A DNA stretch of 6,339 nt from CAYRIY01 sp964424335 (lineage in GTDB: Bacteria > Bacillota > Limnochordia > DTU080 > RSA5). The stretch is from NCBI GenBank assembly GCA_964424335.1, contig CAYRIY010000151.1, forward strand, positions 1-6,339. Reading direction: 5' to 3'. Position numbers and translations under genes: made by a program. Shown here piece by piece: positions 1 to 6,271 of the stretch; position 1 is the stretch's first letter, and every line of letters begins with the position of its first letter. Under the pieces are notes generated by a model. The model made no database searches and was not told the origin of the DNA. It saw only the letters and a list, made by a program, of their open reading frames with translations.

Positions 1-2588
1 TGCTCAAAGGCAAGCAGGGGCGGTTCCGCCAGAACCTGCTGGGCAAGCGTGTCGACTACTCGGGCCGTTCGGTCATCGTCGTGAGCCCCGAGCTCAAGAT
101 GCACCAGTGCGGCCTGCCCAAGGACATGGCGCTCGAGCTCTTCAAGCCTTTTGTCATGAAGCGCCTCGTCGACGGTGGGCACGCCCACAACCTCAAGAGC
201 GCGAAGCGCATGGTAGAACGAGTGCGACCCGAAGTGTGGGACGTCCTCGAGGAAGTGATTCAGGAGCACCCGGTCCTCCTCAACCGTGCGCCCACGTTGC
301 ACCGGCTTGGAATCCAGGCCTTTGAACCGGTCTTGGTCGAAGGCAAGGCGATCCAGGTCCACCCGCTCGTCTGCGTCGCTTACAACGCTGACTTTGACGG
401 AGACCAGATGGCCGTGCACGTGCCGCTCTCCGCTGAAGCCCAGGCCGAGGCGAGGCTCTTGATGCTCTCGGCCAACAATATCCTGCTGCCTGCAAGCGGC
501 CGGCCGGTGAGCACGCCGACCCAGGACATGGTCATCGGCTGCTACTACTTGACGAGCGAAAAAGAGGGCGCCCTCGGCGAAGGCAAGGTGTTCGCCTCTG
601 CGGACGAGGTCCGGATGGCTTATCACGCCGGAGCCGTGTCGCTGCACGCCAAGATCCATGTCCGCTTGAACGGCGAGCGCATCGAGACGACGCCCGGACG
701 GGTTTTCTTTAATGAAGTGTTGCCCGAAGAAGCGGGCTACTACAACCAAGTCGTCGACCGCAAGACGCTTGGACGGCTTGTCGATACGCTTTACCGCCGT
801 TTTGGCAGCACCCGCACCGCGGAGGCGCTCGACGCAATCAAGCGGCTCGGTTTTGCGTTCGCCACCCGTTCGGGCACCACGGTCGGCGTCGTGGACGTTG
901 CGATTCCAAAAGAGAAAAAGAGCATCATTCAAAAGGCGGAAGAGCAGGTCGTACAGGTCGAGGAGCAGCACCGTCGCGGCCTGTTGACGCATGAGGAGCG
1001 CTACCAGAGGATCTGCGACATCTGGTCCAAGGCAAACGACGATGTGACCAAGGCGATGTGGGAAGGGCTCGACCCGTTCAACCCGGTCTATATGATGGCC
1101 GAGTCTGGAGCTCGAGGAAACATTCACCAGCTCCGTCAGCTTGCGGGGATGCGCGGTCTCGTGGCAGACCCGACCGGCCGAACGATCGAGATCCCGATCA
1201 AGGCGAACTTCCGGGAAGGCCTCACGGTGCTCGAGTACTTCACGTCGACGCACGGCACGCGCAAGGGCCTTGCCGACACCGCGCTGCGTACGGCGGACTC
1301 AGGGTACTTGACCCGCCGCTTGGTCGACGTCTCCCAAGACGTGATCGTGCGCGAAGAGGACTGTGGCGCCGTGACCGGCATCGATGTCGGCCCCATCAAG
1401 GAGATCACCGGCGGCATCGAGGAGATCATCGAGCCCTTGCGGGACCGCATTGCGGGCCGCGTGACGTCCGAAGCGGTCTACCATCCGACCACCGGCGAGC
1501 TCCTTGTCGATGAAAACCAGATGATCGACGAGGCGACCGCAACCGCGATCGAGGATGCAGGGATCGAGAACGTGCAGATCCGCTCCGTCTTGACATGCCG
1601 GTCGCGCTATGGCGTCTGCGTCCGCTGCTATGGGCGAAACCTTGCGACCGGACAGCTCGTCGAGGTGGGCGAGGCCGTCGGCATCATCGCCGCCCAATCG
1701 ATCGGCGAACCGGGCACTCAGCTCACGATGCGCACGTTCCACACGGGCGGAGTGACGGGCGTCGACGACATTACTGCCGGTCTTCCGCGGATCGAGGAGC
1801 TGTTTGAAGCGCGAAAGCCCAAGGGGCAGGCGATCATTAGCGAGATCGACGGCGTGTGCACCATCTCCGAGACAAAGGGCAGCCGCAAGGTGATCGTATC
1901 CACGGCCGACGGCGAGGAGAAGGCGTATGCGATTCCTTACGGCGCTCGGCTGAAGGTGAAAGATGGGCAGGAGGTCACCGCGGGCGATCGGCTGACGGAA
2001 GGGTCGGTCAATCCTCACGACATCCTCAAGGTCAAAGGTGTGCGCGGCGTTCAAATGTACCTCGTTCAAGAGGTGCAAGACGTCTACCGTTCTCAGGGCG
2101 TCGACATCAACGACAAACACATCGAGATCATCGTCCGCCAGATGTTGCGCAAAGTTCAGGTGGAGACCGCCGGCGATACGCAACTGCTCCCAGGAAGCCG
2201 CGTCGACCTTCTCGAGTTTGAAGATGAGAATCGGCGAGTCGAGGCCATGGGCGGCGAGCCGGCTACAGCTCGTCCGATCCTCCTTGGAATTACCAAGGCG
2301 TCGCTCGAGACGGAGAGCTTTTTGTCGGCGGCATCGTTCCAAGAGACGACGCGCGTCCTGACGGATGCTGCCATCAAGGGCAAGACGGACCCGCTCCTTG
2401 GTCTCAAGGAAAACGTCATCATCGGCAAATTGGTGCCGGCGGGAACCGGAATGTCCCGATACCGGCACATCAAGGTGTCGCCGATCGAGGGCGCGGCGCC
2501 TGTCGATCCTGAGGACGCCGAGGCGCTTGGTGAAACAAACGGGCAAATCGGTGCATCAGAGACGGAAGAGGCGGAGGTCGAGGCCTAA
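1..2588 (+). CDS. rpoC: DNA-directed RNA polymerase subunit beta' (5' end missing)
   Basis: This is the beta' subunit of RNA polymerase, which carries much of the catalytic centre for transcription. The reading frame is open from the left edge (first whole codon at 3) to TAA at 2586-2588, giving 861 visible residues; roughly 340 N-terminal residues are expected to lie upstream. Numbering from codon 3, the catalytic Mg-binding motif NADFDGD is at residues 128-134 (384-404). The bridge helix region (MMAESGARGN to GMRG) is at about 364-386, and the trigger loop region (EYFTSTHG to SGYLTRR) at about 411-440. The second zinc site has its four Cys at 454, 532, 539 and 542 (codons at 1362, 1596, 1617, 1626). 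No lineage-specific insertion is seen in the trigger loop. The C-terminus ends in an acidic Glu-rich tail. GTG at 81 is internal, because upstream codons (LKGKQGRFRQNLLGKRVDYS) match the family. Confidence 0.98.
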   Translation, partial: LKGKQGRFRQNLLGKRVDYSGRSVIVVSPELKMHQCGLPKDMALELFKPFVMKRLVDGGHAHNLKSAKRMVERVRPEVWDVLEEVIQEHPVLLNRAPTLHRLGIQAFEPVLVEGKAIQVHPLVCVAYNADFDGDQMAVHVPLSAEAQAEARLLMLSANNILLPASGRPVSTPTQDMVIGCYYLTSEKEGALGEGKVFASADEVRMAYHAGAVSLHAKIHVRLNGERIETTPGRVFFNEVLPEEAGYYNQVVDRKTLGRLVDTLYRRFGSTRTAEALDAIKRLGFAFATRSGTTVGVVDVAIPKEKKSIIQKAEEQVVQVEEQHRRGLLTHEERYQRICDIWSKANDDVTKAMWEGLDPFNPVYMMAESGARGNIHQLRQLAGMRGLVADPTGRTIEIPIKANFREGLTVLEYFTSTHGTRKGLADTALRTADSGYLTRRLVDVSQDVIVREEDCGAVTGIDVGPIKEITGGIEEIIEPLRDRIAGRVTSEAVYHPTTGELLVDENQMIDEATATAIEDAGIENVQIRSVLTCRSRYGVCVRCYGRNLATGQLVEVGEAVGIIAAQSIGEPGTQLTMRTFHTGGVTGVDDITAGLPRIEELFEARKPKGQAIISEIDGVCTISETKGSRKVIVSTADGEEKAYAIPYGARLKVKDGQEVTAGDRLTEGSVNPHDILKVKGVRGVQMYLVQEVQDVYRSQGVDINDKHIEIIVRQMLRKVQVETAGDTQLLPGSRVDLLEFEDENRRVEAMGGEPATARPILLGITKASLETESFLSAASFQETTRVLTDAAIKGKTDPLLGLKENVIIGKLVPAGTGMSRYRHIKVSPIEGAAPVDPEDAEALGETNGQIGASETEEAEVEA

Positions 2589-2600
2589 AGGGCCTCGACC
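2576..2600 (+). other. Perfect hairpin holding the rpoC stop codon in its loop
   Basis: GGTCGAGGCC (2576-2585) is an exact reverse complement of GGCCTCGACC (2591-2600), with a 5-nt loop TAAAG that contains the rpoC stop codon. The 10-bp GC-rich stem is stable, but no T-run follows, so it is not a classical intrinsic terminator. It ends 4 nt before the -35 box of the next promoter. It may protect the rpoC mRNA 3' end, pause polymerase or give partial termination; the role is inferred. Confidence 0.7.
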
Positions 2601-2604
2601 ACGC

Positions 2605-2634
2605 TTGACACCTGGTTGGGTGCGGTGCTAAAAT
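2605..2634 (+). promoter_or_regulatory. Sigma-A/sigma-70 promoter for the L7Ae-rpsL-rpsG-fusA-tuf unit
   Basis: A perfect -35 box TTGACA (2605-2610) is followed after 18 nt by TAAAAT (2629-2634), five of six matches to the -10 consensus. TG at 2626-2627, one base before the -10, makes it an extended -10 promoter. Transcription should begin near 2640-2641. It lies just after the rpoC stop, where it can drive the str genes independently of rpoBC. The call rests on sequence match and position only. Confidence 0.85.
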
Positions 2635-2639
2635 GTACG

Positions 2640-2748
2640 AGTGTGCAAATGGGGACATCGCAAAGCGGCTCTACTAAGGGCCTTGCGGCGATTTTGGTCC
2701 TCCGGCCGCCTAAGAGGGCGTAACGCCTGGAGGTAGAGCAGGCTAAAG
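2640..2748 (+). promoter_or_regulatory. Structured 5' leader of the L7Ae-like gene
   Basis: About 108 nt separate the predicted transcription start from GTG 2749. Hairpin A pairs CGCAA (2659-2663) with TTGCG (2683-2687) and GGCTC (2667-2671) with GGGCC (2678-2682), leaving a 3-nt bulge and a TACTAA loop. Hairpin C pairs CCTCC (2699-2703) with GGAGG (2729-2733), the only strong Shine-Dalgarno-like site here, around an inner GGCG-TAA-CGCC hairpin (2717-2727). A competing pairing, GCGGC (2685-2689) with GCCGC (2705-2709), overlaps A and traps the CCTCC arm in its loop. These are hand-found pairings without energy calculation. A regulatory role is inferred, and no known riboswitch or ribosomal leader family was recognised. 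Confidence 0.4.
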
Positions 2749-3003
2749 GTGGTCGATCGTGTGCTCGAAGAGTTGCTAAACGCCAAGCGCAAGGCGGTCG
2801 GCGTCAAGCAGACGATAAAGGCCGTGCAAAATGGCGAAGCCAAAGTCGTCTTCGTTGCAGCCGATGCGGACGAACACGTCCTACGCCCTTTGCGTGCAGC
2901 GATTGCTAAGCGACCGGTTCAAGTTTTCGAAGTCGAAAGTATGAAAGAATTGGGCAAGGCCTGCAAGATCGATGTGGGCGCTGCCGCAAGCGCACTGCTT
3001 TAG
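2749..3003 (+). CDS. rplGB: L7Ae/L30e-family RNA-binding protein, YbxF-like
   Basis: The 84-residue product matches the small bacterial L7Ae-like proteins (B. subtilis YbxF, 82 aa), which bind kink-turn RNA and are associated with the ribosome. Diagnostic segments are GVKQTIKAV (residues 18-26), corresponding to the GTKQT RNA-contact region of YbxF, VAADAD (36-41), and the C-terminal ESMKELGKACKIDVGAAA (63-80). The position between rpoC and rpsL is the Bacillus arrangement. The start is not certain. GTG 2749 gives 84 aa but its nearest strong Shine-Dalgarno (GGAGG, 2729-2733) is 15 nt away, which is long. GTG 2761 gives 80 aa and has AAGGTGG 8 nt upstream. The frame is closed just upstream by TAG at 2734. 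The stop is TAG at 3001-3003. It is expected to be cotranscribed with rpsL, 58 nt downstream. Confidence 0.92.
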   Translation: MVDRVLEELLNAKRKAVGVKQTIKAVQNGEAKVVFVAADADEHVLRPLRAAIAKRPVQVFEVESMKELGKACKIDVGAAASALL

Positions 3004-3061
3004 ACTTCCCACTTGCGAGCTTTGTGTTCATTCTTGGAGTCGTGCGAAAGGAGGTTAGGAC

Positions 3062-3475
3062 ATGCCAACAATTCACCAACTGGTAAAGGGTAGCCGCAAG
3101 CCGATCAAAAAGCAAACGACGGCGCCTGCCCTCCACTGGATCTACAACGCCGAAAAGAACCAAACGCTGTCGACGAACGGTTCGCCACAAAAGCGCGGTG
3201 TTTGTACCCGCGTCTCGACGGTCACCCCGAAGAAGCCTAACTCTGCGCTTCGTAAGGTGGCTCGTGTCCGCTTGTCCAACGGAATCGAAGTGACGTCGTA
3301 CATCCCGGGCGAGGGACATAACCTCCAGGAGCACTCCGTGGTTTTGATTCGGGGCGGAAGAGTCAAGGACCTCCCCGGCGTTCGGTACCACATCATTCGA
3401 GGGACGCTCGATACCGCCGGCGTCAATGCCAGGCGTCAGGGTCGCTCTAAGTATGGTGCGAAGCGGCCGAAGTAG
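3062..3475 (+). CDS. rpsL: 30S ribosomal protein S12
   Basis: S12 lies at the decoding centre of the 30S subunit and influences accuracy and streptomycin response. The 137-residue product begins MPTIHQLVKG and contains SPQKRGVCTRV (41-51), TPKKPNSALRK (55-65) and GRVKDLPGVRYH (99-110), ending GRSKYGAKRPK. The Lys residues whose substitution commonly gives streptomycin resistance are unchanged (K57 and K102, equal to E. coli K43 and K88 counted with Met). The Asp that RimO methylthiolates in E. coli is present as D103. An extra segment of about 14 residues before SPQKRG, relative to E. coli, matches the long Bacillota form (B. subtilis has 13). The ATG start is supported by AAAGGAGGT (3047-3055), 7 nt between GGAGG and ATG. 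The stop TAG touches a terminator-like hairpin. Confidence 0.98.
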   Translation: MPTIHQLVKGSRKPIKKQTTAPALHWIYNAEKNQTLSTNGSPQKRGVCTRVSTVTPKKPNSALRKVARVRLSNGIEVTSYIPGEGHNLQEHSVVLIRGGRVKDLPGVRYHIIRGTLDTAGVNARRQGRSKYGAKRPK

Positions 3476-3533
3476 CACAAAGGACGCGCGGGTCGCATCG
3501 CCTTTGCGGTCCGATCCGGTCGTCCTTTTTGTG
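3476..3533 (+). terminator. Terminator-like hairpin directly after rpsL
   Basis: AAAGGACG (3479-3486) pairs with CGTCCTTT (3521-3528). Inside it, CGGGTCG (3489-3495) pairs with CGATCCG (3512-3518) including one G-U pair. Inside that, ATCGC (3497-3501) pairs with GCGGT (3506-3510) around a CTTT loop. This gives about 20 bp with one 2x2 internal loop and one C-C mismatch. The 3' arm runs into five Ts (3526-3530) and then GTGTG, the form of an intrinsic terminator. CAC (3476-3478) can add pairing with GTG (3531-3533). As rpsG lies downstream without a clear promoter, partial termination seems more likely than complete termination. An S7-binding mRNA element, as known between S12 and S7 in E. coli, is an alternative. 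Confidence 0.65.
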
Positions 3534-3564
3534 TGCTGACCGATTGGGTAAGAAAGGCCGCGGC

Positions 3565-3600
3565 TCTCCAGATCGTGCATACGTTGCCTGATTCTGGGGA
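3565..3600 (+). other. Second hairpin in the rpsL-rpsG gap
   Basis: TCTCCAGA (3565-3572) pairs with TCTGGGGA (3593-3600), 8 bp with one U-G pair, enclosing a 20-nt loop that can hold a small CGT/ACG hairpin (3574-3583). It ends 21 nt before the rpsG Shine-Dalgarno region. No convincing -35/-10 pair was found in 3534-3637; the best candidate, TTGCCT (3584-3589) with GATGAT (3606-3611), has a 16-nt spacer and poor boxes. A role in S7 autoregulation is only a possibility. Confidence 0.35.
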
Positions 3601-3621
3601 ATGTGGATGATGGTGTTTGTC

Positions 3622-3631
3622 AAAAGGAGGG
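3622..3631 (+). promoter_or_regulatory. Ribosome binding site fixing the rpsG start
   Basis: AAAAGGAGGG (3622-3631) contains a full GGAGG ending at 3630, 7 nt before ATG 3638. An in-frame TTG at 3617 lies upstream of this site and would add seven residues not seen in S7 proteins, so ATG 3638 is the start. Confidence 0.9.
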
Positions 3632-3637
3632 CGCGAC

Positions 3638-4108
3638 ATGCCGCGCAGGGGCTATATAGCAAAGCGGGAAGTCCTTCCGGATCCCGTTTACAACAGCCGC
3701 TTGGCAACGATGCTCATCAACAAGATTATGAAAGACGGTAAGCGGGGCCTCGCGGAAGGGATCTTCTACGAAGCGATGAGTATCGTTCAAAGCCGCAGTG
3801 ATAAGCCTGCGGTCGAGACGCTCGAGCTCGCTCTTAAAAACGTGTCGCCCGTGCTCGAAGTGAAGGCAAGACGGGTCGGTGGCGCGACGTACCAGGTGCC
3901 TGTTGAGGTCCGGCCGGAGCGGCGTTTGTCTCTTGGGCTCCGCTGGCTCGTACAGCACGCCAGGACCCGTGGTGAAAAGCGGATGGCTGATCGCCTTGCG
4001 GGAGAGATCTTGGATGCGGCGGCCAATCAGGGCGGCGCTGTGAAGAAGAAGGAGGATACTCACCGCATGGCGGAGGCGAACAGGGCGTTCGCGCACTACC
4101 GCTGGTGA
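3638..4108 (+). CDS. rpsG: 30S ribosomal protein S7
   Basis: S7 is a primary 16S rRNA-binding protein that organises the head of the 30S subunit and lies near the E and P sites; in E. coli it also represses its own operon by binding the S12-S7 intercistronic mRNA. The product has 156 residues, the same length as B. subtilis S7. It begins MPRRGYIAKREVLPDPVYNS, carries the conserved VLEVKARRVGGATYQVPVEV core (about residues 75-94) and PERRLSLGLRWLV, and ends DTHRMAEANRAFAHYRW. The start is fixed by the strong Shine-Dalgarno upstream. It sits 162 nt after rpsL, an unusually wide and structured gap for this operon, and 40 nt before fusA. The stop is TGA. Confidence 0.98.
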   Translation: MPRRGYIAKREVLPDPVYNSRLATMLINKIMKDGKRGLAEGIFYEAMSIVQSRSDKPAVETLELALKNVSPVLEVKARRVGGATYQVPVEVRPERRLSLGLRWLVQHARTRGEKRMADRLAGEILDAAANQGGAVKKKEDTHRMAEANRAFAHYRW

Positions 4109-4135
4109 GGTTGGCTTGGTTCCAGGGTAAGGATT

Positions 4136-4140
4136 GGAGG
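4136..4140 (+). promoter_or_regulatory. Ribosome binding site fixing the fusA start
   Basis: GGAGG (4136-4140) lies 8 nt before GTG 4149, which opens the EF-G frame (MARQVPIERTRNIGI). Another GTG at 4142 is only 1 nt from the site and in a different frame, which gives no EF-G sequence. The site is intact, so ribosomes should start normally upstream of the in-frame TAG. Confidence 0.88.
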
Positions 4141-4148
4141 AGTGAACA

Positions 4149-6221
4149 GTGGCTCGTCAGGTTCCTATAGAAAGGACCCGCAATATCGGCATCATGGCCC
4201 ATATCGACGCGGGCAAGACGACGACGACCGAGCGCATCCTGTTTTAGACCGGGCGCCTGCACAAGATGGGCGAGACGCACGAAGGCGGCGCCACGATGGA
4301 CTGGATGGTCCAGGAGAAGGAGCGCGGCATCACGATCACGTCGGCCGCAACCACGTGCTTTTGGCGGGATCATCGTATTAATATCATCGATACGCCCGGC
4401 CACGTGGACTTCACTGTCGAGGTTGAGCGTAGCTTGCGCGTACTCGATGGCGCAGTAGCGGTGTTTTGTTCGGTGGCCGGCGTCGAACCCCAGTCCGAGA
4501 CGGTTTGGCACCAGGCCGATAAGTACAAGGTCCCGAGGCTCGCATACATCAACAAGATGGACCGAATCGGCGCCGACTTTCGTCGAGGCGTAAACATGAT
4601 TCGGGAGCGCCTCGGCGCGAACGCGATTCCGATTCAGCTTCCTATTGGATCGGAAGAGAGTTTTTCTGGAATTATAGATCTTGTCGAGAACAAGGCGCGC
4701 ATTTACACGGACGACCTTGGAACGCACTCCGACGAGACGGCCATCCCGGACGACATGGTTGATGAGGTTGCCAAGGCAAGAGAGCGGCTCATTGAAGCCA
4801 TCGTCGAGCACGACGAAGCTCTGATGGAGAAATACCTCGAAGGCGAGGAAGTGACTCCTGCAGAGCTGCGTAAAGCATTGCGCAAAGCGTGTCTGGCGGT
4901 GGATATCGTACCGGTGCTTTGCGGTTCCTCGTTCAAGAATAAGGGCGTGCAGCCCCTTCTGGACGCAATCGTCGAGTATCTGCCCTCGCCGAACGACCTG
5001 CCTCCGGTAACCGGAGAGAATCCTCGCACGGGTGAACAGGTAGTGCGCGAGCTCAACGACGAAGCGCCCTTCTCGGCATTGGTCTCCAAAATCGCGGCTG
5101 ACCCGTACGTCGGTAAGCTTTCGTTCTTCCGGGTTTACTCCGGATCGATCAAAGCCGGCTCGTATGTGTACAACGCGACGACGGGTCAACGGGAGCGCGT
5201 CGGCCGCATTCTCCGGATGCATGCAAATCACCGGGAGGAGATCGACGAAGTTTACTCCGGCGATATTGCTGCTGCCGTCGGATTGAAGAACTCGACCACG
5301 GGCGATACGCTCTGCGATGAGTCCAACCCGATTCTGCTCGAGAAGCTCGAGTTTCCTGAGCCGGTCATCGACCAGGCCATCGAGCCAAAGACCAAGGTCG
5401 ACCAGGATAAGCTGGGCATTGCCCTGCAGCGCCTGTCCGAGGAGGATCCCACCTTTAGGGTGCGGACGGATGAAGAGACCGGGCAGACCATTATCCGGGG
5501 GATGGGTGAGCTCCACCTCGAGGTCATCGTGGATCGTTTGCTCAGGGAGTTCAAGGTCGAGGCCAACGTAGGCAAGCCGCAAGTGGCCTACCGTGAGACG
5601 ATTCGCAAGAAGGTGACGCAAGAGGGCAAGTTCATTCGGCAGTCGGGAGGCCGCGGCCAGTACGGCCACGTCGTCCTGGATATCGAGCCGAACGAGCCCG
5701 GAAAGGGTTTTGAGTTCGTCAACAAGATCGTTGGCGGTGTGGTGCCCAAGGAGTACATCCCCGCTGTGCAGGCCGGTATCGAAGAGGCTCTGCAAAGTGG
5801 CGTGCTCGCCGGGTATCCGGTGGTCGACGTCAAGGTGACGCTCCACGACGGTTCGTACCACGAGGTCGACTCGTCCGAGATGGCCTTTAAGGTCGCCGGT
5901 TCGATGGGCTTCAAGGAAGGGGCGCGCAAGGCGGATCCGGTCCTTTTGGAGCCGATGATGAAAGTCGAAGTCGTCACGCCCGAAGAGTTCATGGGCGACG
6001 TGATGGGCGACCTCAACTCGCGGCGAGGCCGCATCGAAGGCATGGAGCAAAGGGGCAATACGCAGGTTGTCCGCGGCCTCGTCCCGCTCGCTTCGATGTT
6101 CGGTTACGCTACGGACCTTCGCTCTGCGACACAGGGCAGGGCTTCATATACGATGCAATTCTCACACTACGAGGAAGTTCCGGCGAGCATCGCTCAGGAA
6201 CTGGTGGCAAGCAAAGCTTAA
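4149..6221 (+). CDS. fusA: Elongation factor G, interrupted by an in-frame TAG at codon 33
   Basis: EF-G is the GTPase that drives tRNA-mRNA translocation and, with RRF, ribosome recycling. The frame from GTG 4149 to TAA 6219-6221 has 690 codons, close to B. subtilis (692). GTPase motifs are G1 AHIDAGKT (17-24), G2 RGITIT (59-64), G3 DTPGH (81-85, with the catalytic His at 85), G4 NKMD (135-138) and G5 near CGSSF (258-262). Domain II (about 290-400), III (405-480), IV (485-600, with SGGRGQYGHVV) and V (from LEPMMKVEV at about 600) follow in order. Codon 33 (4245-4247) is TAG where EF-Gs read RILFYTG, so a single base differs from a Tyr codon. The remaining 657 codons are intact and conserved. 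Restart at ATG 4266 would lose G1 and has no Shine-Dalgarno. The simplest reading is a functional gene with a base error; a true nonsense allele cannot be excluded. Confidence 0.93.
4245..4247 (+). other. In-frame amber codon (TAG) at the conserved Tyr33 of EF-G
   Basis: Reading from GTG 4149, the codons give ERILF, then TAG, then TGRLHKMGE. Family members have Tyr between F and T (ERILFYTG in E. coli). TAC or TAT to TAG is one substitution. Reading frame and conservation are the same on both sides, so no insertion or deletion is involved. Two other genes here end in TAG (3001-3003 and 3473-3475), which argues against genome-wide reassignment of TAG. Confidence 0.95.
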
Positions 6222-6246
6222 GTCGCGCCTTTACGCGAGTTGCTTG
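6208..6246 (+). other. Two-tier hairpin across the fusA stop codon
   Basis: CAAGCAA (6208-6214) is an exact complement of TTGCTTG (6240-6246). Between them TCGCG (6223-6227) pairs with CGCGA (6234-6238) around a CCTTTA loop. The outer arm covers the last fusA codons and the structure spans the TAA stop. No T-run follows, so it does not look like a terminator. It could be an mRNA processing, stability or translational coupling element, or chance. Confidence 0.35.
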
Positions 6247-6255
6247 GGCGCCATG

Positions 6256-6262
6256 AAGGGAG
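6256..6262 (+). promoter_or_regulatory. Ribosome binding site of tuf
   Basis: AAGGGAG (6256-6262) lies 9 nt before GTG 6272, which opens an EF-Tu N-terminus. It supports the GTG start. Confidence 0.75.
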
Positions 6263-6271
6263 ATTTGAAAA

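Noticed and set aside
1590..1595. TTGACA-like -35 box inside rpoC
   Set aside because: There is no matching -10 box at a suitable distance, and it lies in the codons just before the zinc-binding Cys.
1299..2546. A 415-codon open frame on the minus strand opposite rpoC
   Set aside because: It has the same register relation to rpoC and the same codon-avoidance explanation. There is no recognised domain or ribosome binding site.
2659..2687. Kink-turn in the leader hairpin with a 3-nt bulge
   Set aside because: The bulge size fits, but the bases after it form normal G-C pairs and not the tandem G-A pairs that define a kink-turn.
2906..3580. Minus-strand open frame of 224 codons opposite rpsL and flanks
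   Set aside because: It is in codon register with rpsL, crosses the terminator-like hairpin, and has no recognisable protein.
4245..4247. TAG as a selenocysteine- or pyrrolysine-type recoded site
   Set aside because: Selenocysteine uses TGA. EF-G has Tyr here with no known pyrrolysine role, and other genes in the window end properly in TAG.
4266..4268. ATG 4266 as the true start of fusA, avoiding the TAG
   Set aside because: It would remove the G1 P-loop (AHIDAGKT) needed to bind GTP, there is no Shine-Dalgarno before it, and the upstream codons from 4149 match EF-G and have a strong ribosome binding site.
4142..4381. GTG at 4142 starting a 79-codon frame over the fusA 5' end
   Set aside because: It is a different frame from EF-G, the start is only 1 nt from the Shine-Dalgarno, and the protein has no known similarity. 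It is a shadow of fusA.
3834..6050. A 738-codon open frame on the minus strand opposite fusA and part of rpsG
   Set aside because: It is in codon register with fusA, so its stops would need TTA, CTA or TCA codons in fusA, which this GC-rich gene avoids. The translation shows no recognisable family and the opposite strand encodes clear EF-G.
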